A stretch of DNA of 35,968 bases from an uncultured Clostridia bacterium (GTDB lineage: Bacteria; Bacillota; Clostridia; Christensenellales; UBA1242). Of this stretch, positions 17,587-27,182 are shown piece after piece. Each line of letters starts with the position of its first letter. Within the stretch, counting starts at the first letter, position 1. A program made the position numbers and the translations under genes. The notes beneath the pieces are model-generated. The model saw only the letters and a list, made by a program, of their open reading frames with translations. It had not been told where the DNA came from and ran no database searches. The stretch lies in NCBI GenBank assembly GCA_947626155.1, contig CANQRC010000005.1:1-35968 (forward strand), read 5' to 3'.

Positions 17587-18762
17587 TTACTGCTCGTCGT
17601 TAGAGTTTTCGTCAATAGGTTCAAGTTCTTCCAAATCATCCATATCAAAAGAGGTTTCGTCAGAAAGTTCGGTAAGTTCATATTCAGTTTCGTTCTCATT
17701 TTGTGAAGCGGCTGAATTTTGTTTTAAGAAGCTTTCTGGCTTAACATCAATCTTCCAGCCTGTAAGTTTTGCCGCAAGGCGAACATTTTGACCGTTCTTT
17801 CCAATTGCCAGTGACAATTTGTCATCTGGAACAATTGCCTGAGACATATTCAAACTGTCGTTTGTCTCTACGGAAAGCACCTTTGCTGGGCTGAGCGCTC
17901 TTGCAATATATTCAAGAGGGTCATCCGAATATTCAACAAGATCAATTTTCTCGCCGTTAAGTTCGTTTATAATGGTGTTAATTCTGCTGCCGCGGTTTCC
18001 AACGCAAGTTCCAACTGGGTCTATGTTCTGCTTTTCAGTGAAAACTGCCACTTTTGCGCGGTTGCCAGGGTCTCTTGCAATGTTTTTAATCTTAACATCT
18101 CCGCTTGCAACCTCAGGAATTTCAAGTTCAAACAACTTTCTAACAAAGCCAATATTGCTTCTTGAAACTTGAATTTGTGGGCCACGGAAGCTGTCTTTAA
18201 TTTTCTTCACATAAACCTTAACCCTGTCGCCAACGTTGAATTTGTCAGTTGGGATTTGGTCATTTTTCATCATGACGCCCTCTGTGTTTGAGCCAGCAAT
18301 TTGAACATACACCGTGTCACCATCAACGCGTTTTACAATGGTCGTCAAAAGTTCGTCCTCTTTTTCGGAGAGTTCACTCAAAGCGTTTTGTCTTTCCATT
18401 TCGCGAAGTTTTTGCATAACAACCTGCTTTGCGGTTTGCGCAGCAATTCTTCCAAAGTCTTTTGTGGTCTCTTCCACAATAACCATGTCGCCCACTTTAT
18501 AGGATTTTTTGATTGTCTTTGCCTCAGCCAAGGAAATTTCCTTGTCTGGGTCTTCAACCTCGCTTACAACCGTTTTGTAAGAATAAATTTTGATTGTGTT
18601 GCGCTCTGGATAAAGTTTTACCATAGCGGATTTTGCCTCGCCATACATCTTTTTGTAAGCGGAAGTCAAAGCCGTTTCAAGCGTTTGAATAAACACATCC
18701 TTATCAATTTTCTTTTCTGCCTGCAAGTCATCTAATGCCTTAAAAAAATCTTTATTAACCAT
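17587..18762 (-). CDS. nusA: Transcription termination/antitermination protein NusA
   Basis: S1 and KH regions: GDRVKVYVKKIKDSFRGPQIQVSRSNIGFVRKLFELEIPEVASGDVKIKNIARDPGNRAKVAV; acidic C-terminus. Confidence 0.97.
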   Translation of the reverse strand: MVNKDFFKALDDLQAEKKIDKDVFIQTLETALTSAYKKMYGEAKSAMVKLYPERNTIKIYSYKTVVSEVEDPDKEISLAEAKTIKKSYKVGDMVIVEETTKDFGRIAAQTAKQVVMQKLREMERQNALSELSEKEDELLTTIVKRVDGDTVYVQIAGSNTEGVMMKNDQIPTDKFNVGDRVKVYVKKIKDSFRGPQIQVSRSNIGFVRKLFELEIPEVASGDVKIKNIARDPGNRAKVAVFTEKQNIDPVGTCVGNRGSRINTIINELNGEKIDLVEYSDDPLEYIARALSPAKVLSVETNDSLNMSQAIVPDDKLSLAIGKNGQNVRLAAKLTGWKIDVKPESFLKQNSAASQNENETEYELTELSDETSFDMDDLEELEPIDENSNDEQ

Positions 18763-18780
18763 TTTTATCTCCTTTTTAAA

Positions 18781-19239
18781 TTAAAACTCAATCACAAGTT
18801 TCATTACAGCAATTTTTTCTCTATCAAAAACAAATTCTTTTTCGCCCTCAGCCAAAGTGACAGTCTTTTGGTCAAAACTTTTCAGCACGCCCGAAAATGC
18901 CTTTCTGCCGTCAATCTTTGAAAAGAGAGTGAGGTCAATTTTTTTGCCAAGATTACGCTTCAAATCTCTGTCTGTCTTAATTGGCCTGTCTAGCCCTGGC
19001 GAAGAAACCACAAGCGTGTAAGGTGCGTCGTCAGTTGGGTTCAACTCGTCCAAAATTGGGTCTAGTTTCCTGCTAACAACTTCGCAGTCATCAATGTTCA
19101 CGCCGCCGTCTTTGTCTATTGTGAAGATAAGGCTCATTCCGCCGGCTTCTTTCACATAAGAAACATCCACAAGTTCAAAGCCCATCTCTTCAATAACGCC
19201 TTTAAGTTTTTCCTCGCAAATTTGTTTTACTTTTGCCAT
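18781..19239 (-). CDS. rimP: Ribosome maturation factor RimP
   Basis: GFELVDVSYVKEAGGMSLIFTIDKDGGVNIDDCEVVSRKLDPILDE, VSSPGLDRPIKTDRD. Start at MAKVKQICEEKL after SD GGAGGAG. Confidence 0.95.
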   Translation of the reverse strand: MAKVKQICEEKLKGVIEEMGFELVDVSYVKEAGGMSLIFTIDKDGGVNIDDCEVVSRKLDPILDELNPTDDAPYTLVVSSPGLDRPIKTDRDLKRNLGKKIDLTLFSKIDGRKAFSGVLKSFDQKTVTLAEGEKEFVFDREKIAVMKLVIEF

Positions 19240-19271
19240 AACTCCTCCGTATTTTGCTCTTTTTAACAAAT

Positions 19272-19296
19272 GTAGGAGGCAAAATTTGCCTCCTAC
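19272..19296 (-). promoter_or_regulatory. Strong 5'-leader hairpin upstream of rimP-nusA operon
   Basis: GTAGGAGGCAAATTTTGCCTCCTAC: near-perfect palindrome, just downstream of a predicted promoter and upstream of the rimP RBS. Confidence 0.7.
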
Positions 19297-19312
19297 TTGT
19301 CAAGATATAATT

Positions 19313-19341
19313 ATTATAAACTAAATTTATTTAAAAAGCAA
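19313..19341 (-). promoter_or_regulatory. Putative sigma-A promoter for rimP-nusA-ylxR-infB operon
   Basis: Minus strand TTGCTT-N17-TATAAT. Confidence 0.55.
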
Positions 19342-19474
19342 GGATTTTTCAAAATATTTTATGAAAATTCATATATTTTTAGAATTTATATTGTTTTTCT
19401 CAACAATTTGTCAAAATTTGGCTCCAAAATATGGACTGCAAAAATGAATTTTTGATTGATAAACAAAAAAGCGG

Positions 19475-19948
19475 TTATTTTCCATCTCCGCCTTTCTTTC
19501 CTCCAAACAACTCTGAAATTTTTTGGTCGATGAATTTATCGTCAACCCTTGTCCTAAAGCCAAACTCACCAGAGTTCGAATCAGGTCCCATTGATTGAAT
19601 TTTTTCGTTATACAATCTGTTTCCTGAGTAGTCATAAACATTCATTTCGACTTTTTCATAAATATTACTTCTTTTTTGCATATCCGTAATAGTAGTGTAG
19701 GTCAAAACAACAAACCCCTTTTCAAGACACTGTGAAACGTCGTAATATTCATCCAAAATACGACCATTCCTGGCATCTTTCACCCCATAAAGTTCCAAGA
19801 TTTTTGTTCCCGACAAATCCATAAGCAAATATTGTGTTGTGGAAAGATGGTATTCGCTTTTTGTATTTGTTGTGAGATACATTTTTGGCACATTGCCCTT
19901 AGCAGCGTGAGAACAATATATTACTTGTGCAGTTACATCTTTTTCCAT
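19475..19948 (-). CDS. Hypothetical protein, 157 aa
   Basis: Intact ORF with SD AGGAGAG and a consensus promoter immediately upstream (TTGACA-N17-TATAAT); no family recognised. Confidence 0.75.
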   Translation of the reverse strand: MEKDVTAQVIYCSHAAKGNVPKMYLTTNTKSEYHLSTTQYLLMDLSGTKILELYGVKDARNGRILDEYYDVSQCLEKGFVVLTYTTITDMQKRSNIYEKVEMNVYDYSGNRLYNEKIQSMGPDSNSGEFGFRTRVDDKFIDQKISELFGGKKGGDGK

Positions 19949-19977
19949 TTCTTCTCTCCTTTTTGTTCAATTGTCCT

Positions 19978-20006
19978 AATTATACAAAAAATTTTCTCAG
20001 TTGTCA
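19978..20006 (-). promoter_or_regulatory. Consensus sigma-A promoter for the 157-aa hypothetical gene
   Basis: Minus strand TTGACA-actgagaaaattttttg-TATAAT (17-nt spacer, TG-extended -10). Confidence 0.75.
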
Positions 20007-20052
20007 ATATGTATTTTTATTTTTTTCAGTATCTCACCTCCGCACCTGTGAG

Positions 20053-21579
20053 TTATGCCTCATTAAGTTTCAATAGCACCTGCGCGGTTGCAAAAGCGTC
20101 GTTCCATGCCCTGTGTGCGCCCTCCAGAGAAATTCCAAGCGCCTTTGTGACTGTGCCAAGGTTAAACCTCGAAATTTTAAGCCTTGCAACCCTCGCCTCG
20201 TTCAAAGTGTCAATAAGGTCGTTATCGAAGTCCAATCCAACATTTTCGCCCTCGCGCTTTATGAATTTTATATCAAAGCCAATGATGTTATGCCCCGAAA
20301 GCACGCACCCTCTTGTGAAATCATAAAAATCTCTTATCACAAACTCAATTGGTGGCGCGTTTTTCACCATGGCGTTTGTTATGCCCGTCAAGTTTGACAC
20401 CTCGCGCGGAATGCTTTTTGTTGGCTTGACAAAGGTTGAAAATTTTTCAATGATGTTTCCGTTGTCAATTTTAACCGCGCCAAGTTCAATAATTTGGTCG
20501 GTTTGGTCATCCAGCCCCGTGGTTTCAATATCAAAAACAACAATCTGCTTGCCCATGATTTTTCTGTTGTATTTGTCGCGGCTGCCAAACATATTGTCCT
20601 GTTCCATAGCCGAAAGTTTTTCAATTTCAACCACCTTGCCGGTGTATTCCATTTTTGGCTTTTCTTCCTCTTGTTCAAGCCTTGTGGCAAGCGCCAATTT
20701 TTCAATATACAGGCAAAGTTTGCCCATTTTGTTCAGGCGCGCATCCCCCTGCGCCAAAACATACATAAAGTCCTCCAGCGCCGACATAGGTTTTTCATAT
20801 TTTTTAGGGCAGAAATATATGCAGTCAATTTTTCCTTTGTCGTCGCTTAGTTCAAAGGTGAAATATGCCTTTTGCTCGCCCTCACGTTTGCCTTTTTTGA
20901 TAACAAAATCTCGCCTCTCAACCTTGCTCACAAACCCAGCCACAATAACGCCCTCTTTTGGGTGTTTAATGGAAGAAAGATATTCTGGCTTTGTAACAAA
21001 ATCCTTTCCAACAAACTCTTTGACAACTTCCACATTGTATCTTTTAACCGCTTTAAAAGTGGTTTTCATTTCAACATTTTCAATGTCCACTTCGTCAACA
21101 AGTTGCCCGTTTTCCTTAACTGTGACCACAAACTCAGTTAAAAAGTTGTTTTTAAGATATTTTGAAAGTTCGCTTGAAATGTTGTGTTCAACAAAAAAGG
21201 TATTGAGGCGGCTGCTCAGTTCAATCTCCACGCCAACATCAATGGAATTTATTGAAATTTTTACGCTCTCAGGCTTTAGATAAGTGCTGACAAGTTTGTA
21301 TCTTTCAGCAAAAAATGCCTCAATAGACTTGTAAATCAACTTTTCTTCCAAATAAACTTTCAAAAATTTGACTTTAAGTGAAAGTTTGTCAAAAGCCAGC
21401 CTATTCTTAAAAAACTCAAAAATCTCTTTCTTGTTTTCTGGAGGAATTTCCTCGACGGTTGATGGATATAAAAAAGTGATTGTGGCAGTTTCATTTTTTT
21501 TGCTCACCACAACACTTTTGAGATGCAAATCCCTGTATTTGTCGCCGAGATTTGAAAAGAATTCTTCCTGAAAGTTCAT
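20053..21579 (-). CDS. PolC-like protein: N-terminal + OB + DEDDh 3'-5' exonuclease, lacking PHP and polymerase regions
   Basis: OB region EGVIVAGFVSKVERRDFVIKKGKREGEQKAYFTFELSDDKGKIDCIYF; exonuclease VVFDIETTGLDDQTDQIIELGAVKI...SGHNIIGFD...HRAWNDAFATAQVLLKL; sits at the canonical polC position between rimP and rseP; ends at TAA after 508 aa. Confidence 0.85.
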   Translation of the reverse strand: MNFQEEFFSNLGDKYRDLHLKSVVVSKKNETATITFLYPSTVEEIPPENKKEIFEFFKNRLAFDKLSLKVKFLKVYLEEKLIYKSIEAFFAERYKLVSTYLKPESVKISINSIDVGVEIELSSRLNTFFVEHNISSELSKYLKNNFLTEFVVTVKENGQLVDEVDIENVEMKTTFKAVKRYNVEVVKEFVGKDFVTKPEYLSSIKHPKEGVIVAGFVSKVERRDFVIKKGKREGEQKAYFTFELSDDKGKIDCIYFCPKKYEKPMSALEDFMYVLAQGDARLNKMGKLCLYIEKLALATRLEQEEEKPKMEYTGKVVEIEKLSAMEQDNMFGSRDKYNRKIMGKQIVVFDIETTGLDDQTDQIIELGAVKIDNGNIIEKFSTFVKPTKSIPREVSNLTGITNAMVKNAPPIEFVIRDFYDFTRGCVLSGHNIIGFDIKFIKREGENVGLDFDNDLIDTLNEARVARLKISRFNLGTVTKALGISLEGAHRAWNDAFATAQVLLKLNEA

Positions 21580-21634
21580 ACTTAAATTCTAATATAATTG
21601 AGCCGTTTTGTCAAGATTTTTTATGAGATTATTC

Positions 21635-22762
21635 TCACTTTAAAACAAAGTGCAGAATGTCCACAATCACAACAAACGCCAGCAGAATGCAAATTCCAAC
21701 AAAGTGGATTATGTTTTCCACCTTTCGGTTGATTGGCTTTCCCCTAATCCACTCAATCAAAGTGAACACAACGTGCGAGCCGTCAAGCGCTGGGAACGGC
21801 AGAATGTTGAACACCGCCAAATTCGCGGCAATAAGAGGGATGAAAATCAGCATATAAGACAAACTTTGTGAGGCAAAAGTTGCCATTTCGGCAATTGTGG
21901 TGATTGTTCCGCCCATTTGAGTGATTGGAATTTGGAAAGTAATAAGCATCCAAAGGCTTTTCAGCACAACCCACGCAAAGCCAAACGCCACCTCAAAACA
22001 GCGGCAAAACCCCTCCCATGCATTGTAAACATAGGACTTAAAGCAAGGCCCCTCGTTGCTCTCACTTTCAAGGCCGGTCATTGCAACCACAACAACCTTT
22101 CCGTTTTCGCCCTCAATGGTGTCTGGGTAAAGCGTGACGGTGTAAGTTAAACTTTTTCCGCCCCTTTTAACCGTCATTTCAAAGGTGTGTTTTTCAAGCC
22201 CGTCAAAACTGTTTTCGTGGCTTTCATAATAAGTTGCATATTCCTTTTGCGCGGCGTTTTTCACGCTTTCAAGCATTGGCACCATGTTTTCCCCAAACGC
22301 AAAATCCACTTTATGCCCGTTGATATGTGTTACAACATCCCCCACCTGATAAGGGTTCTCATAAGCGGCGTCAAACCTTGTGATTTGCTTCACGTCATAG
22401 CCCGTTGTGCAAAGCAAAATCCAAGAAAAAATTATTGCGGTGAGAAAGTTGAAAGTCACGCCCGCAAGAAACACAAGAATTCTCTTCCAAGGTTTTTGAT
22501 TATTAAACGCCTCAGGGCTGGAATTTCCGCCCTCGTCGTCCTCGCCATAGAACGAGCAGTAGCCCCCAAGCGGAAAAATCCTAAAAGAAAACTTTTCGCC
22601 CGTCTTTTTGCTTGTGTGCGAGAAAATTGGAAAGCCAAATCCAACCGAAAACTCTGTAATCTTAAATTTTAGAAGTTTGCCCACCACATAATGCCCAAAT
22701 TCATGCACAAGCACCATGAAAAGCAGCACAACAATGGCAAGCAAAATATACAAAAAAGTCAT
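21635..22762 (-). CDS. rseP: RseP-type site-2 zinc metalloprotease
   Basis: VLVHEFGHYVVGKLLKFKITEFSVGFG (HExxH), PDZ region, NILPFPALDGSHVVF. Confidence 0.95.
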   Translation of the reverse strand: MTFLYILLAIVVLLFMVLVHEFGHYVVGKLLKFKITEFSVGFGFPIFSHTSKKTGEKFSFRIFPLGGYCSFYGEDDEGGNSSPEAFNNQKPWKRILVFLAGVTFNFLTAIIFSWILLCTTGYDVKQITRFDAAYENPYQVGDVVTHINGHKVDFAFGENMVPMLESVKNAAQKEYATYYESHENSFDGLEKHTFEMTVKRGGKSLTYTVTLYPDTIEGENGKVVVVAMTGLESESNEGPCFKSYVYNAWEGFCRCFEVAFGFAWVVLKSLWMLITFQIPITQMGGTITTIAEMATFASQSLSYMLIFIPLIAANLAVFNILPFPALDGSHVVFTLIEWIRGKPINRKVENIIHFVGICILLAFVVIVDILHFVLK

Positions 22763-22794
22763 AAAAATCCTTTAAACAAGTGTTGGTCTTTTGT

Positions 22795-23757
22795 TTAAAT
22801 TGCAAAAATCCAGAAGGCAATCAAAATGTAAGTTGCAACAAAGATGTGGCTATCAATTCTGTCCAAGCAGCCGCCGTGACCCGGCAAAAACTTTCCGCTG
22901 TCCTTAACATTTGCGCGGCGTTTGATGAAACTTTCAAAGATGTCGCCAAGTTGCGCCACAACCGAGCCTAAAAAGACAATGATAAGATACATCCATATTG
23001 GAAGTATTGTCATTAAAGGCGCAAAACTTTCAATGCAGCCGCAAATAAGATAGAAACAAGCACACAAAAGCACGCACCACGCCGTTCCGCCTACTGCGCC
23101 CGAAATTGTTTTGTTTGGGCTGATTTTAGGGCAAAGTTTTTTGCCTCCAATAAGCGAGCCCATAAGCATTGCAAAGGTGTCGGTGAAAATTGGAATTAAG
23201 AAAGTGGTCAAAAGCACGAATGTTGAGAAGTCACTTGTAAGTCCGTCAAGTTTTCTAAGTGGCAAAACGTTGAAGTGGTTTATGAACACAAAGAACAAGA
23301 GGAAGAATGAAGGATAAACAAACGCAATAAGTGTGTTTATGGCTTTTTTGAAAGAAAATCTTGCAAGAGAGATGTTTTTGATGTCCCTCACAGCAATTTC
23401 ATTCATGGTTTTCTTCCTGAAAATGAGTTGATATAAAAATAGCCCCGTGGCAACAAGCAAAATCAACCCAATATCAATTAAAAATGTGTACAAAATCCAA
23501 AGGAAGTCCCCCGAATTTGCCGCAAACTGAACGCCAAGCAAGTTCATGGAAAACATCAGCACAGGGAAGAAAACTGCAACATAGTGGAAGTTGAATCTTC
23601 CCATTTTTGTCAGCATTTTTGACATTTCAAACGTGCCGTAGCACGCCAAAACGCCAACCAGTGCATCAAAGAAGTAATCACTCACAAAAATTTTAAGCAC
23701 AAACAAAAGTGCAAGTGTAATCAGCACCGCTATTGATGAATAAACTCTTTTTTTCAT
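22795..23757 (-). CDS. cdsA: Phosphatidate cytidylyltransferase
   Basis: Multi-TM; DTFAMLMGSLIGGKKLCPKISPNKTISGAVGG and KDSGKFLPGHGGCLDRIDS signature. Confidence 0.94.
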   Translation of the reverse strand: MKKRVYSSIAVLITLALLFVLKIFVSDYFFDALVGVLACYGTFEMSKMLTKMGRFNFHYVAVFFPVLMFSMNLLGVQFAANSGDFLWILYTFLIDIGLILLVATGLFLYQLIFRKKTMNEIAVRDIKNISLARFSFKKAINTLIAFVYPSFFLLFFVFINHFNVLPLRKLDGLTSDFSTFVLLTTFLIPIFTDTFAMLMGSLIGGKKLCPKISPNKTISGAVGGTAWCVLLCACFYLICGCIESFAPLMTILPIWMYLIIVFLGSVVAQLGDIFESFIKRRANVKDSGKFLPGHGGCLDRIDSHIFVATYILIAFWIFAI

Positions 23758-24464
23758 TATTTGCCTCCAAATCTTCTGTTTCTTTTTGAATATTCCAAAA
23801 GTGCTTTATAAAGCGCCTTTTTATCAAAATCTGGCCAATAGGTTTTTGTAAAATACAACTCGCTGTAAGCCATTTGATAAAGCATAAAGTTTGACACCCT
23901 CATCTCGCCGCTTGTCCTAATAAGCAGGTCAACATCTGGGCTTGGGTAAGAGTAAAGATTTTCTGAAATTGTGTTTTCGTCTATTTTTTGCCCCTTTTCT
24001 AGAGCCCTATTCGCCGCCCGAACAATATCGTCTCGCCCGCCATAGTTCAGCGCCAAATTCACCACAAGGCCGGTATTTTGTTTGCTTTCTTCCACCGCTT
24101 TTGTCAGGGCATTTCTCATTTTGGAAGGAAATTTGCTCACATCGCCCATGACCACAAGTTTGATGTTCTTGCCCTTAAATAGGTTTTCATTTTCCTCAGC
24201 AAACTGTTCAATCATTTCAAACAGCCCGTCAATTTCCTCTTTTGACCTCTTCCAATTTTCGGTTGAGAAGGCAAAAAACGAGGCAAATTTAATCTCTTCA
24301 ATTTCCGCGAGCGTCAACACAATTTCCTTAAGCGCTTTTGCACCCTCTCTATGCCCAAGCATTTTGTTTAGGCCGCGCTGCGCCGCCCATCTGCGGTTGC
24401 CGTCCATGATGAAAGCAATGTGCGTTGGAAAACTTTTGATTTTTTTGAAAATTAACATATTCAC
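23757..24464 (-). CDS. uppS: Isoprenyl transferase (undecaprenyl diphosphate synthase)
   Basis: HIAFIMDGNRRWAAQRGLNKMLGHREGAKAL; DVDLLIRTSGEMRVSNFMLYQMAYSELYFT. Confidence 0.96.
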   Translation of the reverse strand: MNMLIFKKIKSFPTHIAFIMDGNRRWAAQRGLNKMLGHREGAKALKEIVLTLAEIEEIKFASFFAFSTENWKRSKEEIDGLFEMIEQFAEENENLFKGKNIKLVVMGDVSKFPSKMRNALTKAVEESKQNTGLVVNLALNYGGRDDIVRAANRALEKGQKIDENTISENLYSYPSPDVDLLIRTSGEMRVSNFMLYQMAYSELYFTKTYWPDFDKKALYKALLEYSKRNRRFGGK

Positions 24465-24469
24465 CCAAA

Positions 24470-25036
24470 CTAAACTTTCATAACTTCATTTTCTTTGTCT
24501 TCTGCAAGTTTGTCGGCTGAGTCCGTGAAGCGGTCAACAATCTTTTGAACCTCTTTTTCGCAGGTGTCAAATTCGTCTTCAGAGAGCGAACTTTCCTTTT
24601 TCATGTCTTTAAGCATATCCATTGCGTCGCGCCTAACGTTTCTCATGGCAATTTTTGTCTCTTCGCAAATTTTTCGGACTTGCTTTACAATTTCTTTTCT
24701 GCGCTCTTCGGTCAGCATTGGGAAAACAAGCCTGATTGTCTTGCCGTCGTTGTTTGGCGTAAGCCCAATGTCGGATGCGGAAATTGCCTTTTCAACATTT
24801 TTGATTTGAGACGCGTCCCAAACGCTTATGTTTAAAATTCTGGCTTCCGAAACGGTGACCGTGGCCATTTGAACAATTGGCGTTGGCACTCCATAATAGT
24901 CCACAACAATCTTGTCCAAAATGTGAGGATTTGCCCTGCCCGCCCTAATAACAAGATATTCACTTTGCTGATGTGAATATGCTTTGTCAAGGTCCTCTTT
25001 TAAAGTGGCATACACTTCATCTACTAATTCATTCAT
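24470..25036 (-). CDS. frr: Ribosome recycling factor
   Basis: RAGRANPHILDKIVVDYYGVPTPIVQMATVTVSEARIL; RKEIVKQVRKICEETKIAMRNVRRDA. Confidence 0.97.
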   Translation of the reverse strand: MNELVDEVYATLKEDLDKAYSHQQSEYLVIRAGRANPHILDKIVVDYYGVPTPIVQMATVTVSEARILNISVWDASQIKNVEKAISASDIGLTPNNDGKTIRLVFPMLTEERRKEIVKQVRKICEETKIAMRNVRRDAMDMLKDMKKESSLSEDEFDTCEKEVQKIVDRFTDSADKLAEDKENEVMKV

Positions 25037-25157
25037 AAAAACTCCTTAATAAAAATTATAATAGCACAAAAGTTTTGTCTTTGCAAACAATTTACAAAGA
25101 AAAAACGCCCCGAGAGGCGTTTAAGTTCAAGTTTTGTGTTTTTAAATGGAAATTTGT

Positions 25158-27182
25158 TTAAGATTTGTGATTTAAAGCGCGAATTGAATTTAAAATTGCA
25201 AGCACGGTCACGCCAACATCCGCAAACACCGCCCAAAGCATTCCCGTTATTCCTGCCGCGCCAAGGCTGAGGAAAACAATCTTCACAAGCGCCGACAAAA
25301 TTATGTTTTCCCAAACAATTTTTCTTGTGAAGCGCGAAATTTTTATTGCGGTCAAAATTTTATTTGGATTGTCGTCAACAAGCACAACATCACTTGCCTC
25401 AATGCTTGCCGGGCTGCCGTTTATTCCCATAGAAAAGCCAACATTCGACACCGTCAAAGATGGCGCGTCGTTTATTCCGTCGCCAACATAGCCCACTTTG
25501 TTTGAATTTTTCTTCTCATTTTCAATGAAGGCGAATTTGTCTTGTGGCAAAAGTTTAAAGTGATATTCATCAAGCCCAATTTCCTTTGCAACAGCCTCCA
25601 CGCTTTCTTCGTTGTCGCCCGAGAGCAAAACGGTCTTAATCCCAATTTCTTTCAGCCCCTTGCACGCCTCGTAAGAGGAAGATTTTATTGTGTCAGCAAG
25701 CTCAAAAAGCGCAATTTTAGTGCCATTTTCATAAAGTTCAACGGCGGTGCTTTTCAGTTTTTTGTCCTTTCTTCCAACAAAATATTTTTTGTTTTTAAAC
25801 TCAAATTCAACCCCAACGCCGGCAATTTCTTTGGCGTTTTTAGGCTTTGGCAACCTCTTTCTTTTGCAAGCGGAAACAATTGCTTTTGCAAGCGGATGAA
25901 TGGAAACTTTTTCGCCTATTGCCGCCAAAAACAAAACTTCTTCCTCATCTCTGCCCTCAAAAGCGGTGATTTTTTCAAGAGAAAACTCGCCCGTGGTCAG
26001 CGTTCCCGTTTTGTCAAAAGCCACCATATTCAGGTTTGCGCAGGCATCCAAAAAGTTTGAACCCTTAATCAAAATGCCCTGCCTAGACGCGTTCCCAAGC
26101 CCCGAAAAATAGGAAAGAGGAACGGAAATTGCAAAAGCACATGGGCAAGAGACAACCAAAAAGATAAGTCCGCGATAGAAAGCGGCGTTGAAGTCCTTTG
26201 AAATCACCCAAACAATGCCCCAAACCAGAATTGCCAAAATCACCACTCCAAGCGTGTACCAGCGTGTGATTTTTGAGATGAAAGTCTCGGTTTTTGACTT
26301 GTTTTCAGAGGCGTTTTCCACCAAATTCATAATTTTGCTGATTGTGCTATCCTTATAAAGGCTTGTCACCACAATTGTCAAAACGCCGTCAAGCACAATG
26401 CTGCCCGAAAGCACCTCTTCGCCCACGCCCTTGTTTACAGGAACGCTTTCGCCGGTTAAACTTTGAAGGTTAAGCGACGCGCTTCCGTCACAAACTTTGC
26501 CGTCAAGTGGCACTCTTTCGCCGGCTCTAACCAAAATTTTGTCGCCAACTTTCACCTCTTCCGGCTTCACCCTCACCTCTTCTTCGCCGTCAAGAAGATT
26601 TGCGTATTCAGGTTGAAGTTTAACAAGTTTTTCTATGCTTCTGCGCGAGCGGTTCACCGCCAAGCCTTCAAAAATTTTTCCTATTGAATAGAGGGCAATC
26701 ACCATCAAGCCCTCCATGTGCTGACTTATTATTGACGCGCCCACAACCGAAATTGTGATAAGCAAATTTTCATTCACAATTCCCTTGAAAAGCAATTTAA
26801 CCGCTTTAAGATAGGTCTTCCAGCCAAGCAGCAGCGCCGCCACCGAATACAAAACCCAATAAGTCCAAACGGGCATTTTGACGAGGAACAAAATCACGCC
26901 CAAAACAATGCCCGAAAGCAAAAAGCCAAGGTCAAGAAACAGCATTTTGTTGTTTTTCTTGCCGGAGGTTTTGTCGGTGATTTTTGCCTGAGGCTCAAGT
27001 TCTTTTGTCAGTTCAATAATTTTGATAAGCGCCTCGTCAACATCCTCGCTTTCAAAAGAAAGTTTGTTTTTCACAAAGTCAATTCTTGCGTTTTGAACGC
27101 CGTCAAGTTTGTTTATCTCTTTTTCAAGCCCGGCGGCGCAATTTGGGCAGTCCAGCCCCTCAATTTTCACTTGCTTTATCAT
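25158..27182 (-). CDS. cadA: Heavy-metal (Cd/Zn/Pb-type) P1B-ATPase
   Basis: HMA GLDCPNCAAGLE; SLTGESVPVNKG; VSCPCAFAISVPL (CPC); AFDKTGTLTTG; GYVGDGINDAPSL. Start at MIKQVKIEG; the ORF extends to 27245. Confidence 0.93.
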   Translation of the reverse strand: MIKQVKIEGLDCPNCAAGLEKEINKLDGVQNARIDFVKNKLSFESEDVDEALIKIIELTKELEPQAKITDKTSGKKNNKMLFLDLGFLLSGIVLGVILFLVKMPVWTYWVLYSVAALLLGWKTYLKAVKLLFKGIVNENLLITISVVGASIISQHMEGLMVIALYSIGKIFEGLAVNRSRRSIEKLVKLQPEYANLLDGEEEVRVKPEEVKVGDKILVRAGERVPLDGKVCDGSASLNLQSLTGESVPVNKGVGEEVLSGSIVLDGVLTIVVTSLYKDSTISKIMNLVENASENKSKTETFISKITRWYTLGVVILAILVWGIVWVISKDFNAAFYRGLIFLVVSCPCAFAISVPLSYFSGLGNASRQGILIKGSNFLDACANLNMVAFDKTGTLTTGEFSLEKITAFEGRDEEEVLFLAAIGEKVSIHPLAKAIVSACKRKRLPKPKNAKEIAGVGVEFEFKNKKYFVGRKDKKLKSTAVELYENGTKIALFELADTIKSSSYEACKGLKEIGIKTVLLSGDNEESVEAVAKEIGLDEYHFKLLPQDKFAFIENEKKNSNKVGYVGDGINDAPSLTVSNVGFSMGINGSPASIEASDVVLVDDNPNKILTAIKISRFTRKIVWENIILSALVKIVFLSLGAAGITGMLWAVFADVGVTVLAILNSIRALNHKS

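Noticed and set aside
20053-21579. Frameshifted full-length polC pseudogene
   Set aside because: No polymerase or PHP coding remnants are visible in the ORFs downstream (19475-20052) or upstream; the exonuclease motifs look intact.
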